Source of the DNA: Flavobacterium sp. KMS | GTDB taxonomy: Bacteria > Bacteroidota > Bacteroidia > Flavobacteriales > Flavobacteriaceae | NCBI RefSeq assembly: GCF_000813005.1 | Contig: NZ_JSYP01000005.1 | Location: forward strand, 141,187 to 205,186 | DNA length: 64,000 bases | Reading direction: 5' to 3' | Shown: positions 24,522-34,402 of the stretch, piece after piece | Position numbering within the stretch: position 1 is the first letter of the stretch | Layout: every line of letters begins with the position of its first letter | Program-made: the position numbers and the translations under genes | The notes under the pieces: model-generated | Database searches by the model: none | Seen by the model: the letters and a program-made list of their open reading frames with translations, nothing else | What the model was told of the DNA's origin: nothing

Positions 24522-27407
24522 TTATTTTTTCAAGAACTTCATTACCTGAGTCTTATTATTTTCATCTATTGCCTTAACGATATACAATCCTGTATTTAAT
24601 TCACTCACTGAGAACTCAGAAGTTATTTTTCCGCTTCCGCTAAAGCTTTTCACTAACTGTCCAGTCAAAGAATAAATCTCTACTCTTGAAACCTCAGTAT
24701 TTAAAGTAAAATAATCTGAAACCGGATTAGGATGTAAAGTAATCGCATTTGGTTTCTCAAAATTTTCTATAGCCAACAGCGCTTGCTTATTACCATAAAT
24801 CCTAAACTCTCCTGCTGGAATTGCAATTAGAGCTGCAACATTAGTAACATTGATAGTTGTATTATCCATTAAATTATACCAAACTCCTGCATAAGGAAAA
24901 CCTGTAGCAACACTTTGAGTAGTTACATCAAAATTTGCCAGAATCAACACGTCTTTTAGCTGCGTTGATGCCAATGCTGCGTTTGTAATTTTTATATTAG
25001 GAGACAATGAATTTGTATTAGAAACAGTAACTGTTCCCGAAAAAACAGGCTCAACAGTTTTCATAGTAATCATTTTTGCCCAATCATTATAAATTTTGCT
25101 TCGGCTTGAATTACCTAACCAATTACCCGTCCATTGTGGTTGTTGTTTTGTATCAAGTTTACAATCTCCAGGAATTGTCCCCGAATCATCATTAACGGTT
25201 CCGTTATTACATGCAAAAATAGAACTCTCCCAACCTAAATCACCAAAATGCCATATCATTTTTGGACCAGGAATCAATAAAGAAACAGCTCCAATAGCTG
25301 ACATTCTGGATAAAGCAACATTTAAGTTCTTAACATCATGACTTGTATTATTACTATTACCATATTGTATGTTCTTATACATTAATCGTTCTTCATCATG
25401 GCTTTCGGCATACCCTATTAATCGATTGGCAGAAAAACCACGACTAGCACTTGTCATTCTAGAAATATTGCTTTCTGAAGCATATCCCATTGACAACTGA
25501 TTGTATGCATTGGTCATTTTCCCCCACATCATTATCCCTTTACTAGGACTTTCATTTATTTTATAATTAGCCCATAACTGCTCTTCGGCATCACTACCGA
25601 GATGTTCAAAAATTGTATAATGTGTAGGATCAAGACTCCAGGAATAATCGGCATACTTTTTTAATACATCCACCCTGTCTTGCTGTAAACTATTTGTACA
25701 CGATTCATCGCCAGCAGTACAATTCTGCGTGAACCCTTTGGTTAAATCCCAACGCAAACCATCTATTTTATATTCTTCAACCCAATGTTGGATTACTCTT
25801 TTTACATAGTTTTGAGTTCTCGCTTGCTGATGATTAAAATCTTCTCCAACACTATAACTATGTTTTGCTACGCTATTAAAATAAGGGTTGTCTGTGGATG
25901 GTGAACCCCAACCATCATTGTCTGGATCATTCATCCACATTCTTACCATAGGATTACGACCAAATGCATGATTTAATGCAACATCCATAATAACTGCGAT
26001 TCCGTTTTGGTGACATAAATCAATAAATTCTTTAAGCTTATCCGAAGTACCATAAAATTTATCTAAAGCCATATGAAATGAGGTATTATATCCCCAACTT
26101 TCATTGCCTTCAAATTCCATAACAGGCATTAACTCAATAGCATTTATTTTTAAATTCTTGAAATAATCAATCTTATCAATCAGACTTTGATAGTTTCTGT
26201 TTGCATCAAAATCACGAACTAGAACTTCATAAACCACTAATTTCTCTTTTTCGGGTTTAACAAAATCTGTTACTTGCCAAGGATATGCTGTTTGTCCTGT
26301 TTTTAAAACTGTAACTTCACGTTCTTGCCCTACTGGATAAACTGGCATGTTTGGATAACTTGTTGCCGGAATTCCTGAATCGTCAAAAGGCGATAATACT
26401 AATGTAGAATAAGGATCTGCCGTTTTTACTAATGAAGGTGAATTAGCAATTGGGGCATTAGCAACAACCCAATATTGATAGGTATTATTTACTCCCGAAA
26501 CCAATCCTGTTAACTCTAACCAGAACTTACCCGAAGTTGGATCTTTTTTCATTAAGTAATCGCTCGTAGAAACCCAATTATTAAAGCTTCCTGCCACATA
26601 AACATAATCTTTTAGCGGAGCATCTAAAACCAATGTTGCTTTTGTAGCATCTGTAGTATTATAATTTATTCCATCTACTAATCCTACGGGCATAGCAACA
26701 GGTATTACAGTTCCTGGATTGACTATTGCTGTGAATTTTTTAGTAATAGTTGTTCCACTCTGAGTAATACTTAATTCATAGCTCTGATTCCCCGTAATAT
26801 TTACATGATTAAAAGCATAACTCGAACTACTTGGGTTAGTATTTAAAACTACTCCGTTTGATTTTAAGCTATAACTTGCAACTCCATTTGTATTTGTAGC
26901 GGTAATATTTAAACTTCCTCCGCTTGCTACAATAGTATTGCTATTTTCTAGCGGTGAAGTTAAAGTTGCCTGAAAAGCACCAACCTTAATAAAGAAATCA
27001 GAACAAGACGGAGCCAGTTTTAGTGTTTGAGAACCAGCAGCGTTTCTAAACACCATTCCCATTTTTACAGCAGCTGCTTGTTGTATTGTTGTTAATCCGA
27101 AATAAACACTTGGCGTAATAACGATACTCCATGTACCATTTGGATTTTTAGTCATTAATCCAATTCCGTCATCAGCACCCCAATTTCCTTTTGCAGTTGC
27201 CCATGGGTTAGCCTCTGTCCCTATTCCTGCATGCATATATACTTTTGTGGGATTCGTACCCATTTCATTACAAGTTGACGATGCAAAAGATGCAGTAATT
27301 GTTATAGGTTCGTTAACCTGAAACACAGCAGGCGATACTGTTATTTGCTGTGCATGAGTAACAATACCCCACAACAAAAAGAAAGATAATAGTAAAGTTT
27401 TTTTCAT
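24522..27407 (-). CDS. Secreted GH13 alpha-amylase with T9SS sorting domain
   Basis: A 961-residue exported amylase. After the signal peptide (ends HAQ, residue 19) come beta-sandwich modules: one at about 20-150 resembling SusE-type domains, one at about 150-235, and a CBM48-like module at about 250-320 (YVYVAGSFNNW). The GH13 barrel spans about 375-780: MDVALNH, nucleophile Asp554 in GLRWDLTKG, acid Glu601 in TIFEHLG, and the SHDEE motif near 670. The last 75 residues (LHPNPVSDYFTL to VMKFLKK) form a type A T9SS C-terminal sorting domain, so the enzyme leaves through the type IX system. It follows susE on the same strand after a hairpin, and should start starch hydrolysis at or outside the cell surface. 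Confidence 0.9.
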   Translation of the reverse strand: MKKTLLLSFFLLWGIVTHAQQITVSPAVFQVNEPITITASFASSTCNEMGTNPTKVYMHAGIGTEANPWATAKGNWGADDGIGLMTKNPNGTWSIVITPSVYFGLTTIQQAAAVKMGMVFRNAAGSQTLKLAPSCSDFFIKVGAFQATLTSPLENSNTIVASGGSLNITATNTNGVASYSLKSNGVVLNTNPSSSSYAFNHVNITGNQSYELSITQSGTTITKKFTAIVNPGTVIPVAMPVGLVDGINYNTTDATKATLVLDAPLKDYVYVAGSFNNWVSTSDYLMKKDPTSGKFWLELTGLVSGVNNTYQYWVVANAPIANSPSLVKTADPYSTLVLSPFDDSGIPATSYPNMPVYPVGQEREVTVLKTGQTAYPWQVTDFVKPEKEKLVVYEVLVRDFDANRNYQSLIDKIDYFKNLKINAIELMPVMEFEGNESWGYNTSFHMALDKFYGTSDKLKEFIDLCHQNGIAVIMDVALNHAFGRNPMVRMWMNDPDNDGWGSPSTDNPYFNSVAKHSYSVGEDFNHQQARTQNYVKRVIQHWVEEYKIDGLRWDLTKGFTQNCTAGDESCTNSLQQDRVDVLKKYADYSWSLDPTHYTIFEHLGSDAEEQLWANYKINESPSKGIMMWGKMTNAYNQLSMGYASESNISRMTSASRGFSANRLIGYAESHDEERLMYKNIQYGNSNNTSHDVKNLNVALSRMSAIGAVSLLIPGPKMIWHFGDLGWESSIFACNNGTVNDDSGTIPGDCKLDTKQQPQWTGNWLGNSSRSKIYNDWAKMITMKTVEPVFSGTVTVSNTNSLSPNIKITNAALASTQLKDVLILANFDVTTQSVATGFPYAGVWYNLMDNTTINVTNVAALIAIPAGEFRIYGNKQALLAIENFEKPNAITLHPNPVSDYFTLNTEVSRVEIYSLTGQLVKSFSGSGKITSEFSVSELNTGLYIVKAIDENNKTQVMKFLKK

Positions 27408-27437
27408 AGTTTTTTGGTTGATTGGTTAGTTTGTATA

Positions 27438-27466
27438 AAAAAGGCTACCCATAGGGATAGCCTTTA
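27438..27466 (-). terminator. Terminator-like hairpin between susE-like gene and amylase
   Basis: On the minus strand AAAGGCTATCCC pairs with GGGTAGCCTTT (one bulge), followed by T5-6. It sits in the 78-bp gap and would reduce read-through from susCDE into the amylase, setting a lower or separate expression level. Confidence 0.6.
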
Positions 27467-27485
27467 AATTATTTATATTAAAAAA

Positions 27486-28307
27486 TTAATCTAATGTTAT
27501 AGTTTTTGCAACATTATCAATTTTAAGAACTCTAGGTCCAGTTGGTCCAGTATATTTGAAGTTTTTATCGCCATCTTCTGCATTAACTAATTCTGCATCA
27601 ATAGTGTATCCATTACCAGAATAATATGGGTAGTTACGACTATTGCCTGCGCCCCAATTTCCTCCACTTGTAAAGTCATTAGATAAAAATTCTCTAAATG
27701 CTTGTCCGCTTTTAAGAACAATAGTTACTTGATAGATATCTGTTTGACCTGCAACTAAAGGAAATTCTGTTTCAGCATCACCATCCCATGACCATCCACC
27801 TGGAGTTGCTTCTCCAACTAACCAATGAGAACTTGCTAATGGTACGTGATAAGGAGTTGCCTTAAAAGTATAGAAGTTAGAATACTGTGCTTCAGCACCA
27901 ATTCCTAAAGTAGCTTTAATACGAATGTCAACATCATTTTCCTCTTTCTCAATAAAACCTCCGTTAACTAAAGCAGAGTTTAATTCCGCTACTGTCAAAG
28001 CTTTGAAACGAGCTGTAGTTGTAGTTACTGCAACAGGAGTTGCAAATTTAGTCCCAGCTTTTGCGATTTCAATAGTATAATTTACAACGGTTGGTGTACC
28101 ATCGTACTTAGCATCATTCCAAATTACAGTTGTAGCAATCTCTTTTTCACTTTCTTTTGTAAGAACAATATTAAAATCGTTCTGAGGACTTAATAAAACT
28201 GGAGCTGTAACTGGTTGTATTACTGGTCTGTTTTCTACATCATCTCCATTACAAGACACCGTTAAAACACCAATGAATGCGATTAAAATTTTATATATAT
28301 TTTTCAT
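27486..28307 (-). CDS. SusE/SusF-like starch-binding lipoprotein
   Basis: A 273-residue lipoprotein (lipobox TVSC, Cys19, followed by NGDD, a surface-export-like acidic signal). An N-terminal SusE-type immunoglobulin-like domain (about 30-150, SPQNDFNIVLTKESEKE and TIEIAKAGTKF) is followed by a single C-terminal starch-binding-like domain (about 155-270, HWLVGEATPGGWSWDGD, QTDIYQVTIVLKSG). Classical SusE has two and SusF three such C-terminal modules, so this is the short form. It lies 25 bp after susD and should hold maltooligosaccharides near the SusCD importer. Confidence 0.85.
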   Translation of the reverse strand: MKNIYKILIAFIGVLTVSCNGDDVENRPVIQPVTAPVLLSPQNDFNIVLTKESEKEIATTVIWNDAKYDGTPTVVNYTIEIAKAGTKFATPVAVTTTTARFKALTVAELNSALVNGGFIEKEENDVDIRIKATLGIGAEAQYSNFYTFKATPYHVPLASSHWLVGEATPGGWSWDGDAETEFPLVAGQTDIYQVTIVLKSGQAFREFLSNDFTSGGNWGAGNSRNYPYYSGNGYTIDAELVNAEDGDKNFKYTGPTGPRVLKIDNVAKTITLD

Positions 28308-28332
28308 TTTATTTATTTTTTTATAAGATTAG

Positions 28333-29940
28333 TTAGTATCCTGGATTTTGTTTTAAAGTTGGGTTAGCCTGAATTGTCTTTGAAGGAATAGGCATCAAGT
28401 TTCTAAATTCTTCTGTACCACTACCATTTTTAACGCCACCTTTCCATTGCCAGATTTTAGATCCTCCTGTAAATTTTCCAAAACGAATCAAATCTGTTCT
28501 TCTGTGACACTCCCAAAACAATTCTCTTCCTCTCTCATCTAAAATAAAGTCCAGTGTTAAATCTGAAGTTGTAACAACGCCCGCCTTAGCTCTTAATCTA
28601 ATTTTATTTACATACTCTAATGATGTTGCAACATTTCCAGATGCTGCTCCTCTAAGTGTTGCCTCAGCATACATTAAATACACATCTGACAATCTGTACA
28701 TTGGGAAATCCGTGTCTGGCACATCATTTCTTTGAGCAGCACTACCATCAGAATTGATATTGGTAAATTTTGTAACAGCATAACCATTACTAAAAACTCC
28801 ATAATCAGCGATATCCAGAGTTTGTCCGTTAGTATAAAAAGTACCTCTTTGATCAGCTGTTGCCGTTGCATCAGGAAATAATTTAACAAATTCTGGTCTT
28901 GCTCTTGTTCCTGACCAGCCTCCATCCATTCCTTGATCGGCACCCACCATCTTACCACCAATAGATGCATGAATAATAAAACTCATACCTCCACCTATTG
29001 CTCTAATAGCATTACCATCTCCAACAATTGGGAAGATTACTTCTCTTTGAGCTCCGTTTCTGTCATTATCCGCAGCAAATAAATAACGATATGGAACATC
29101 TGCAAAACTATAAGCAGAACCTGTTATAATTTCATTACAAGCAATAGCAGCATCATTGTTTCTTTCAGTTCCTGTATATACTTTAGAATTTAAATAAATC
29201 TGTGCTAATAAAAATTTAGCCGCAGTTTTATCTACTCTTCCGTATTCATTTGCACCAGAAGCAGCTAAAGTATTATCCAAATCTTTTAATTCTGACTCTA
29301 CAAAAGCAAAAACTTGTGCTCTTGATTTTTGTTCTGGATAAAAGAATCCTACAGGATCATTCTCAGTAGTAATTGGTACATTTCCAAACAAATCCATTAA
29401 ATTAACATAAGAGAACGCTCTTAAAAAACGAGCCTCTGCTCTAAATTTAACAATTTCAGCTTTCAAATTAGCATCAACACCTCTTTCTGCTAATTTCTCC
29501 TCTGACGTTTGTCTTAAAAACTCATTGGCAATACTAATTTCATAAAAAGCTCTTGAAAAAATTCCATACAAAAACTGATTACTAGGACTCCATTTTTGTC
29601 CATTTATAGCTGGTAAACCATCATCAGACCAAGCTACAATAGCTTCGTCTGTAGGGAATTCCTGTGTAACAAATAACAATCGCAAATAACTGCTAAAATC
29701 ACCCCCAAGACCAAAAATATCCGGAGAAGCATCTCCATCATTTCCTCCTACATACAAACCTGCATATAACTTCGCCATTACTTGTTTGTATGATGCCGGA
29801 TCTTTAAAAAAGTCATCAGAAAGGAACTCATCATCATCTGTCGGCTTCACATCTAAGTCACTCGTACATGAAGTAAGGGTCATATTCAATCCTAAAATGA
29901 ATAGGAGAAAATAAGATATATATTTAAATGATATTTTCAT
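28333..29940 (-). CDS. susD: SusD/RagB-family nutrient-binding lipoprotein
   Basis: A 535-residue surface lipoprotein that forms the lid on SusC and binds maltooligosaccharides. The start at 29940 gives a proper lipoprotein signal (MKISFKYISYFLLFILGLNMTLTSC). The longer frame to 29991 would overlap the susC end and is not favoured. SusD hallmarks: KFRAEARFLRAFSYVNLMDLFGNVPI near residue 170 (TPR helices), YRLSDVYLMYAEA, and the C-terminal LDERGRELFWECHRRTDLIRFGKF. It lies 37 bp after susC. Neighbouring amylases and maltose enzymes point to alpha-glucans as ligand. Confidence 0.92.
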   Translation of the reverse strand: MKISFKYISYFLLFILGLNMTLTSCTSDLDVKPTDDDEFLSDDFFKDPASYKQVMAKLYAGLYVGGNDGDASPDIFGLGGDFSSYLRLLFVTQEFPTDEAIVAWSDDGLPAINGQKWSPSNQFLYGIFSRAFYEISIANEFLRQTSEEKLAERGVDANLKAEIVKFRAEARFLRAFSYVNLMDLFGNVPITTENDPVGFFYPEQKSRAQVFAFVESELKDLDNTLAASGANEYGRVDKTAAKFLLAQIYLNSKVYTGTERNNDAAIACNEIITGSAYSFADVPYRYLFAADNDRNGAQREVIFPIVGDGNAIRAIGGGMSFIIHASIGGKMVGADQGMDGGWSGTRARPEFVKLFPDATATADQRGTFYTNGQTLDIADYGVFSNGYAVTKFTNINSDGSAAQRNDVPDTDFPMYRLSDVYLMYAEATLRGAASGNVATSLEYVNKIRLRAKAGVVTTSDLTLDFILDERGRELFWECHRRTDLIRFGKFTGGSKIWQWKGGVKNGSGTEEFRNLMPIPSKTIQANPTLKQNPGY

Positions 29941-29977
29941 TTTGTTTATTTTTAAAATTTTATTTTTCAACGTACTA

Positions 29978-32959
29978 TTAGAAATTTGCATTTACTCCAA
30001 ACAAGAATGTTCTGGCTCTTGGATAAACATTATTGTCTATTCCGTTGAATTTTTCAGGATCTAAGCCATCATATTTTGTTAAAACGAAAACATTTTGAAC
30101 TCCAACTGTAAACCTCAATGAAGCAGCTTTCAGTAACGTTTTATTAAAAGTGTATCCAAGTACAACATTATCTAACTTAATAAAAGAAGCATCTTTTACA
30201 TAATAATCAGAGTAATTACGTTGTGTCCCATTAGAATTACTTTCAGTAGTAAAACCAGTATTATAATAATCAGAACTAATATTAGACAAATCAGAATCTC
30301 TTCTTAAACCTGCTTGTAAATATCCTTTATCAGAACTTACGTTATCAAAAATATAGTTCCCAACACTAGCTCTCCAGTTCATTGTAAAATCGAACTGCCC
30401 ATAATTTAAAGTAGAGAATAATCCGAAAGTGTAATCTGCTGCTGGTTTATGAAACTTATAACGGTCAGCATCTGTTATAACACCGTCACCATTTCTGTCT
30501 GCATATGCACCCTGAATAGGTCGTTTGTTTTCATCATATAATTGTTCAAATACAAAAAATGAATTTGGAGCATATCCCTCAGAATGTATTAAAACTTGAT
30601 TTCCTGTACCTCCAGCGATAACATCTCCTGTAATATACCCTTGAAATCCTGGAACAGTTGTCCCTAAATCAGATATTTTTTGATCAATGTAAGTTGCATT
30701 AGCAGCAACATTCCAAGTTAATTTATCATTTTTAATAATGTCAGATTGAAGATTAAACTCAACCCCTTTTGTTCTTACACTACCGATATTGCTATATCCT
30801 TGGTTTCTGATATTTGCACCATCTGGAACTGGAATCTCTGCTAAAAGGTCACTAGATTTTTTATCAAAATAATTAAGTGTTCCTGTTATTCTATCGTTAA
30901 GAAACCCGAAATCAACTCCTACGTTTGCCTCAGCTAAATCTTCCCATTTTATATCTTTATTGTATCCTTCTGGTTTTGCCGCTCTGTAAATAACACCATT
31001 AAAAAGGTATTGTGTGCTAAGCGTTCCTAATGTTACACGCTGCAAATAATCGTATGCAGGTGGAATATCTTGCTGTCCTGTAGTTCCGTATCCAACTCTT
31101 AACTTTAAGCTAGATAGTGTTTCATTTCCTTTTAAGAAGTCTTCTTCTGCAACATTCCATGCAAAAGCACCTCCTGCAAAATTACCCCATCTGTTTTCTT
31201 TAGAGAAACGAGAAGTACCGTCTCTTCTATAATTTACCGTTAATAAATAACGACTATCATATCCTAAATTCAAACGTCCAAAATAAGATTGTAAGTTAAC
31301 ATCTGCATCTGTAGTAACATCTGATGGTGGGTTTGGTCGCATAATATCACCTGAGTTATATCCCTCACGTTGAAACAACTGATAGTTGTATCCGGCAGTA
31401 GCATCAATTTTAAATTTCCCTAAATCTTTAGTATAGTTAAAATAAGTATTTAAGTTTTTATTCTGACGACTATCTGTATAACCAGTATACCCTCCTAAAT
31501 TAGTCCAGTTCCCTTTATCAAATGTAGTAGGTTGGTATCCTAAAATACTCTCCGTACTTACTCGGGTATAACCATTAGTATCAAATTTATCGATACCTGC
31601 CTCAGCAACAACTCTTAAATCTTCAAAGAAATGAAGTTTATAATCTATCCTAATGTTACCCCATTTTCTTGTAGAAGTTGCTCTACGCTCATCTTGATTT
31701 AATCTTGCAACTGGATTTCTCGCTGGTAACAATGGTACATTACCGTTTGCTTCCAACCATTCAAAATAACCTCCATAACGTGAACCATCTTGATAAACAG
31801 GTTGTGTTGGATCAAACATAATCGCACTACTAATTACCGGACCTTCATCTTGAAATTGATTTTTTCCAAAAGCTAAATTTCCAGTAATATCAATTTTTAA
31901 ATGATTATCAAATAAAACAGGGTTTAGCGATATCGATGTCGTAGTTCTTTCAAAAGAAGTGTTTCTTAAGATTCCAGGATTATCAACATTTCCAACAGAT
32001 AAACGTACTGGCAATTTATTAAATAAAGCACCACTAACCGAAATGTTATTGTTAGTTGTTAAAGCAGTATGAAAAATTTCATCTTGCCAATTTGTATTTG
32101 CTGTACCTAGTAAAGCTTTTTGTGCAGCGTTACCTTTTTCATTTACAAGAGTACGAAACTGGTCTGCACTTAAAACATCTACTGTATTAGCCACAGTATT
32201 GATACCAACCTGAGAGCTAAAATTAACTTTTACTCCACCTTTTGTTCCTTTTTTAGTAGTAATAACAATTACACCATTTGCTGCTCTAGAACCGTAAATC
32301 GCAGCTGCCGAAGCATCTTTCAAAACAGTAAAAGACTCAATATCGTTAGGATCAATTGTAGATAAAATACTTGTTGCTCCTTCTGTTTTAGCATTACTCA
32401 TAGGAAGACCATCTACTACAATTAAAGGCTCGTTTGAAGCACTTAATGAAGATCCTCCACGAATTCTAATATCAGCTTTTGCTCCAGGAGCACCACCTCC
32501 AACAACATTTACACCAGCAATTCTTCCGCTGATTAAACTTTCTGGAGTTACGTTAATTCCTTTATTAAATTCTTTAGCAGAAATTTGAGATACTGAACCT
32601 GTTGCGTCTTTTTTCTTAACAGTTCCGTAACCTACTTGTACTACAACTTCCCTAAGTTGATTTGCATCTTCTTCTAAAGAAATACTTATGTTTTTTTGTC
32701 CGTTAAAACTAATAGTTGCACTAACATAACCTATGAAAGAAGCGACAAGTTTATCCCCACTTTTTACATTTGACAGTTTAAATTTTCCGTCAAAATCAGT
32801 CGAAGTACCATTGGTACCCCCTTGTACATTTACATTTACTCCTGGAATCGGTTGCCCTGTTGCTTTATCAAGAACAACACCATCTAATGTGCTCTGAGCA
32901 AACACACTAAAAGGAAGGAGTAAGAATAAAAATAACAACTTTTTATAAATTGTTTTCAT
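29978..32959 (-). CDS. susC: SusC/RagA-family TonB-dependent receptor
   Basis: A 993-residue outer-membrane importer. Signal peptide (ends SVFAQ), then a CarboxypepD_reg domain (about 22-100, LDGVVLDKATGQPIPGVNVNVQG), then the TonB plug (about 110-235) with VVQVGYGTVKKKDATGSV and the RagA signature KDASAAAIYGSRAANGVIVITTKKG. The rest is a 22-strand barrel. The segment LLKAASLRFTVGVQNVFVLTKYDGLDPE near the C-terminus is typical of the family. It is the first gene of the minus-strand sus operon. A -7 box and a shared 21-bp element sit just upstream. Confidence 0.95.
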   Translation of the reverse strand: MKTIYKKLLFLFLLLPFSVFAQSTLDGVVLDKATGQPIPGVNVNVQGGTNGTSTDFDGKFKLSNVKSGDKLVASFIGYVSATISFNGQKNISISLEEDANQLREVVVQVGYGTVKKKDATGSVSQISAKEFNKGINVTPESLISGRIAGVNVVGGGAPGAKADIRIRGGSSLSASNEPLIVVDGLPMSNAKTEGATSILSTIDPNDIESFTVLKDASAAAIYGSRAANGVIVITTKKGTKGGVKVNFSSQVGINTVANTVDVLSADQFRTLVNEKGNAAQKALLGTANTNWQDEIFHTALTTNNNISVSGALFNKLPVRLSVGNVDNPGILRNTSFERTTTSISLNPVLFDNHLKIDITGNLAFGKNQFQDEGPVISSAIMFDPTQPVYQDGSRYGGYFEWLEANGNVPLLPARNPVARLNQDERRATSTRKWGNIRIDYKLHFFEDLRVVAEAGIDKFDTNGYTRVSTESILGYQPTTFDKGNWTNLGGYTGYTDSRQNKNLNTYFNYTKDLGKFKIDATAGYNYQLFQREGYNSGDIMRPNPPSDVTTDADVNLQSYFGRLNLGYDSRYLLTVNYRRDGTSRFSKENRWGNFAGGAFAWNVAEEDFLKGNETLSSLKLRVGYGTTGQQDIPPAYDYLQRVTLGTLSTQYLFNGVIYRAAKPEGYNKDIKWEDLAEANVGVDFGFLNDRITGTLNYFDKKSSDLLAEIPVPDGANIRNQGYSNIGSVRTKGVEFNLQSDIIKNDKLTWNVAANATYIDQKISDLGTTVPGFQGYITGDVIAGGTGNQVLIHSEGYAPNSFFVFEQLYDENKRPIQGAYADRNGDGVITDADRYKFHKPAADYTFGLFSTLNYGQFDFTMNWRASVGNYIFDNVSSDKGYLQAGLRRDSDLSNISSDYYNTGFTTESNSNGTQRNYSDYYVKDASFIKLDNVVLGYTFNKTLLKAASLRFTVGVQNVFVLTKYDGLDPEKFNGIDNNVYPRARTFLFGVNANF

Positions 32960-33000
32960 ACTTTTTGTTTAAATTAAAATTGAGTTTTGGTTGAATATTT

Positions 33001-33021
33001 AACTTTTATTTTTACTTCGAA
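33001..33021. promoter_or_regulatory. 21-bp element at the susC promoter, shared with the MFS upstream region
   Basis: This stretch and 34325-34345 are identical at 20 of 21 positions, ending in TTTTACTTCGAA. On the minus strand it covers the expected transcription start of susC, just downstream of the -7 box at 33025-33032, a position suited to a repressor or activator-dependent control. It contains the palindromic core TTCGAA. Confidence 0.5.
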
Positions 33022-33024
33022 TTT

Positions 33025-33032
33025 CAAAATTA
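33025..33032 (-). promoter_or_regulatory. Candidate -7 box (TAATTTTG) for the susC operon
   Basis: Exact TAnnTTTG match on the minus strand, 66 bp before the susC ATG, predicting a leader of about 55-60 nt. No clear TTG at -33, as expected for a regulated promoter. Confidence 0.5.
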
Positions 33033-33195
33033 AGGATTTATTAACATGCCCGACATGACCAAAATCATATCAGCTTACGAAAACGTGATAGTGTTGAAAA
33101 CTTTCTATATTATATAAGTTTTTAAGCATAATACTGTCATTTTTAAAAATAAACCATATCTTTATTAACAAAACAATTTTTTCCATATCAACAGT

Positions 33196-34227
33196 ATGAA
33201 ACGCAAAATAACCCTTAAACAAATTGCGAAGGAGCTTGATGTATCTATTTCTACCGTCTCAAAATCACTTCGAAACAGCCTCGAAATCGGAGAAGATACC
33301 CGATTAAAAGTTCAGGCTTTTGCCAAATTCTATAACTACAAACCCAACAATATTGCCCTTAGCCTTAAGAATCGTAAAACCAAAACAATAGGTATTATTA
33401 TTCCCGAAATTGTACATCATTTTTTCTCAACAGTCATTAACGGAGTCGAGGAAGTTGCTAACGAAAATGGCTATAGTGTTATCATATGTTTATCTGATGA
33501 TTCATTTGATAAAGAAGTACTTAACATGGAAATGCTTGCCAACGGAAGTATCGATGGTTTTATCATATCATTATCTAAAGAAACACAATTTAAAGGCGAT
33601 TTTCATCATATAACCGAAGTCATAAATCAAGGAATGCCAGTCGTTATGTTCGACAGGGTTACCAATGAAATTTTATGCGACAAAGTAATTATCGACGATA
33701 AATCGGCAGCTTATGAAGCAGTTCAGAGTTTAATTGATAAGGGCCGTAAAAAAATAGCTTTAGTTACAACTGTTGATTACGTAAGCGTTGGAAAACTACG
33801 AACAGATGGATACACAAAAGCATTATTAGACAACGACATACCTTTTAATGAAGACCTTATTATTAAGATTGAAGATGTAGACACTTGCGAAATAATTATT
33901 AGTCAATTATTAGAAGATCGGGCTATAGATGCAGTTTTTGCAGTTAACGAACTTTTTGCCGTTACTATAATAAAAACAGCCAGCAAAATGGGACTTAGAG
34001 TTCCCGAGGATGTAGCCGTTATTGCGTTTACTGATGGAATTATATCCAAATATTCGACTCCCACTATTACTACCGTAAGCCAGAGCGGTAACAAAATGGG
34101 GAATAAAGCTGCGAAAATGCTTATAGATCGCCTGGAATCAGAAACCGAAGAAGGCGAGGAAGAAGAAGAAAATTACAAAACTGAAGTCATTGAAACTCAT
34201 CTTATAGAAAGAGAATCTACAGATTAA
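33196..34227 (+). CDS. LacI/GalR-family regulator of the maltose locus
   Basis: A 343-residue repressor-type regulator. The N-terminal helix-turn-helix (ITLKQIAKELDVSISTVSKSLRN, residues about 4-27) is followed by the hinge (YKPNNIALSLKNRKTKTIGIIIPE) and a periplasmic-binding-like ligand domain (VIDGFIISL-type strand, VVMFDRVTN, AVFAVNELFAVTIIK, PEDVAVIAFTDG). The C-terminus has an unusual acidic run (ETEEGEEEEE near 318-327). It is divergent from susC and upstream of the catabolic genes, so it probably controls both halves in response to maltose or a derivative. A well-characterised sus system in Bacteroides uses the unrelated SusR, so this is an alternative control type. Confidence 0.9.
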   Translation: MKRKITLKQIAKELDVSISTVSKSLRNSLEIGEDTRLKVQAFAKFYNYKPNNIALSLKNRKTKTIGIIIPEIVHHFFSTVINGVEEVANENGYSVIICLSDDSFDKEVLNMEMLANGSIDGFIISLSKETQFKGDFHHITEVINQGMPVVMFDRVTNEILCDKVIIDDKSAAYEAVQSLIDKGRKKIALVTTVDYVSVGKLRTDGYTKALLDNDIPFNEDLIIKIEDVDTCEIIISQLLEDRAIDAVFAVNELFAVTIIKTASKMGLRVPEDVAVIAFTDGIISKYSTPTITTVSQSGNKMGNKAAKMLIDRLESETEEGEEEEENYKTEVIETHLIERESTD

Positions 34228-34247
34228 CTCCCTAAATAATCACATAC

Positions 34248-34279
34248 AAAAACCCATTAAAATTATTTAATGGGTTTTT
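34248..34279 (+). terminator. Terminator after the LacI regulator
   Basis: Perfect arms AAAAACCCATTAAA and TTTAATGGGTTTTT 21 bp after the stop codon; separates the regulator from the following operon. Confidence 0.8.
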
Positions 34280-34324
34280 ATTTGTTTCTTTAGAAAAATA
34301 ATTTATAAATTTACGCCAGCTCAA

Positions 34325-34380
34325 AACTTTTACTTTTACTTCGAAAAATAAGTTAAGTTTTGATAAGCAAAGCGCTTATC
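34325..34380 (+). promoter_or_regulatory. Candidate operator region before the maltose MFS gene
   Basis: Two elements lie side by side. At 34325-34345 is the second copy of the 21-bp element found at the susC promoter. At 34362-34380 is the palindrome GATAAGC-N5-GCTTATC, 22 bp before the ATG, of the size and symmetry bound by LacI-type dimers. I found no second copy of the palindrome near susC. Confidence 0.5.
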
Positions 34381-34402
34381 GTACATTCATTAAATTACGA
34401 TA

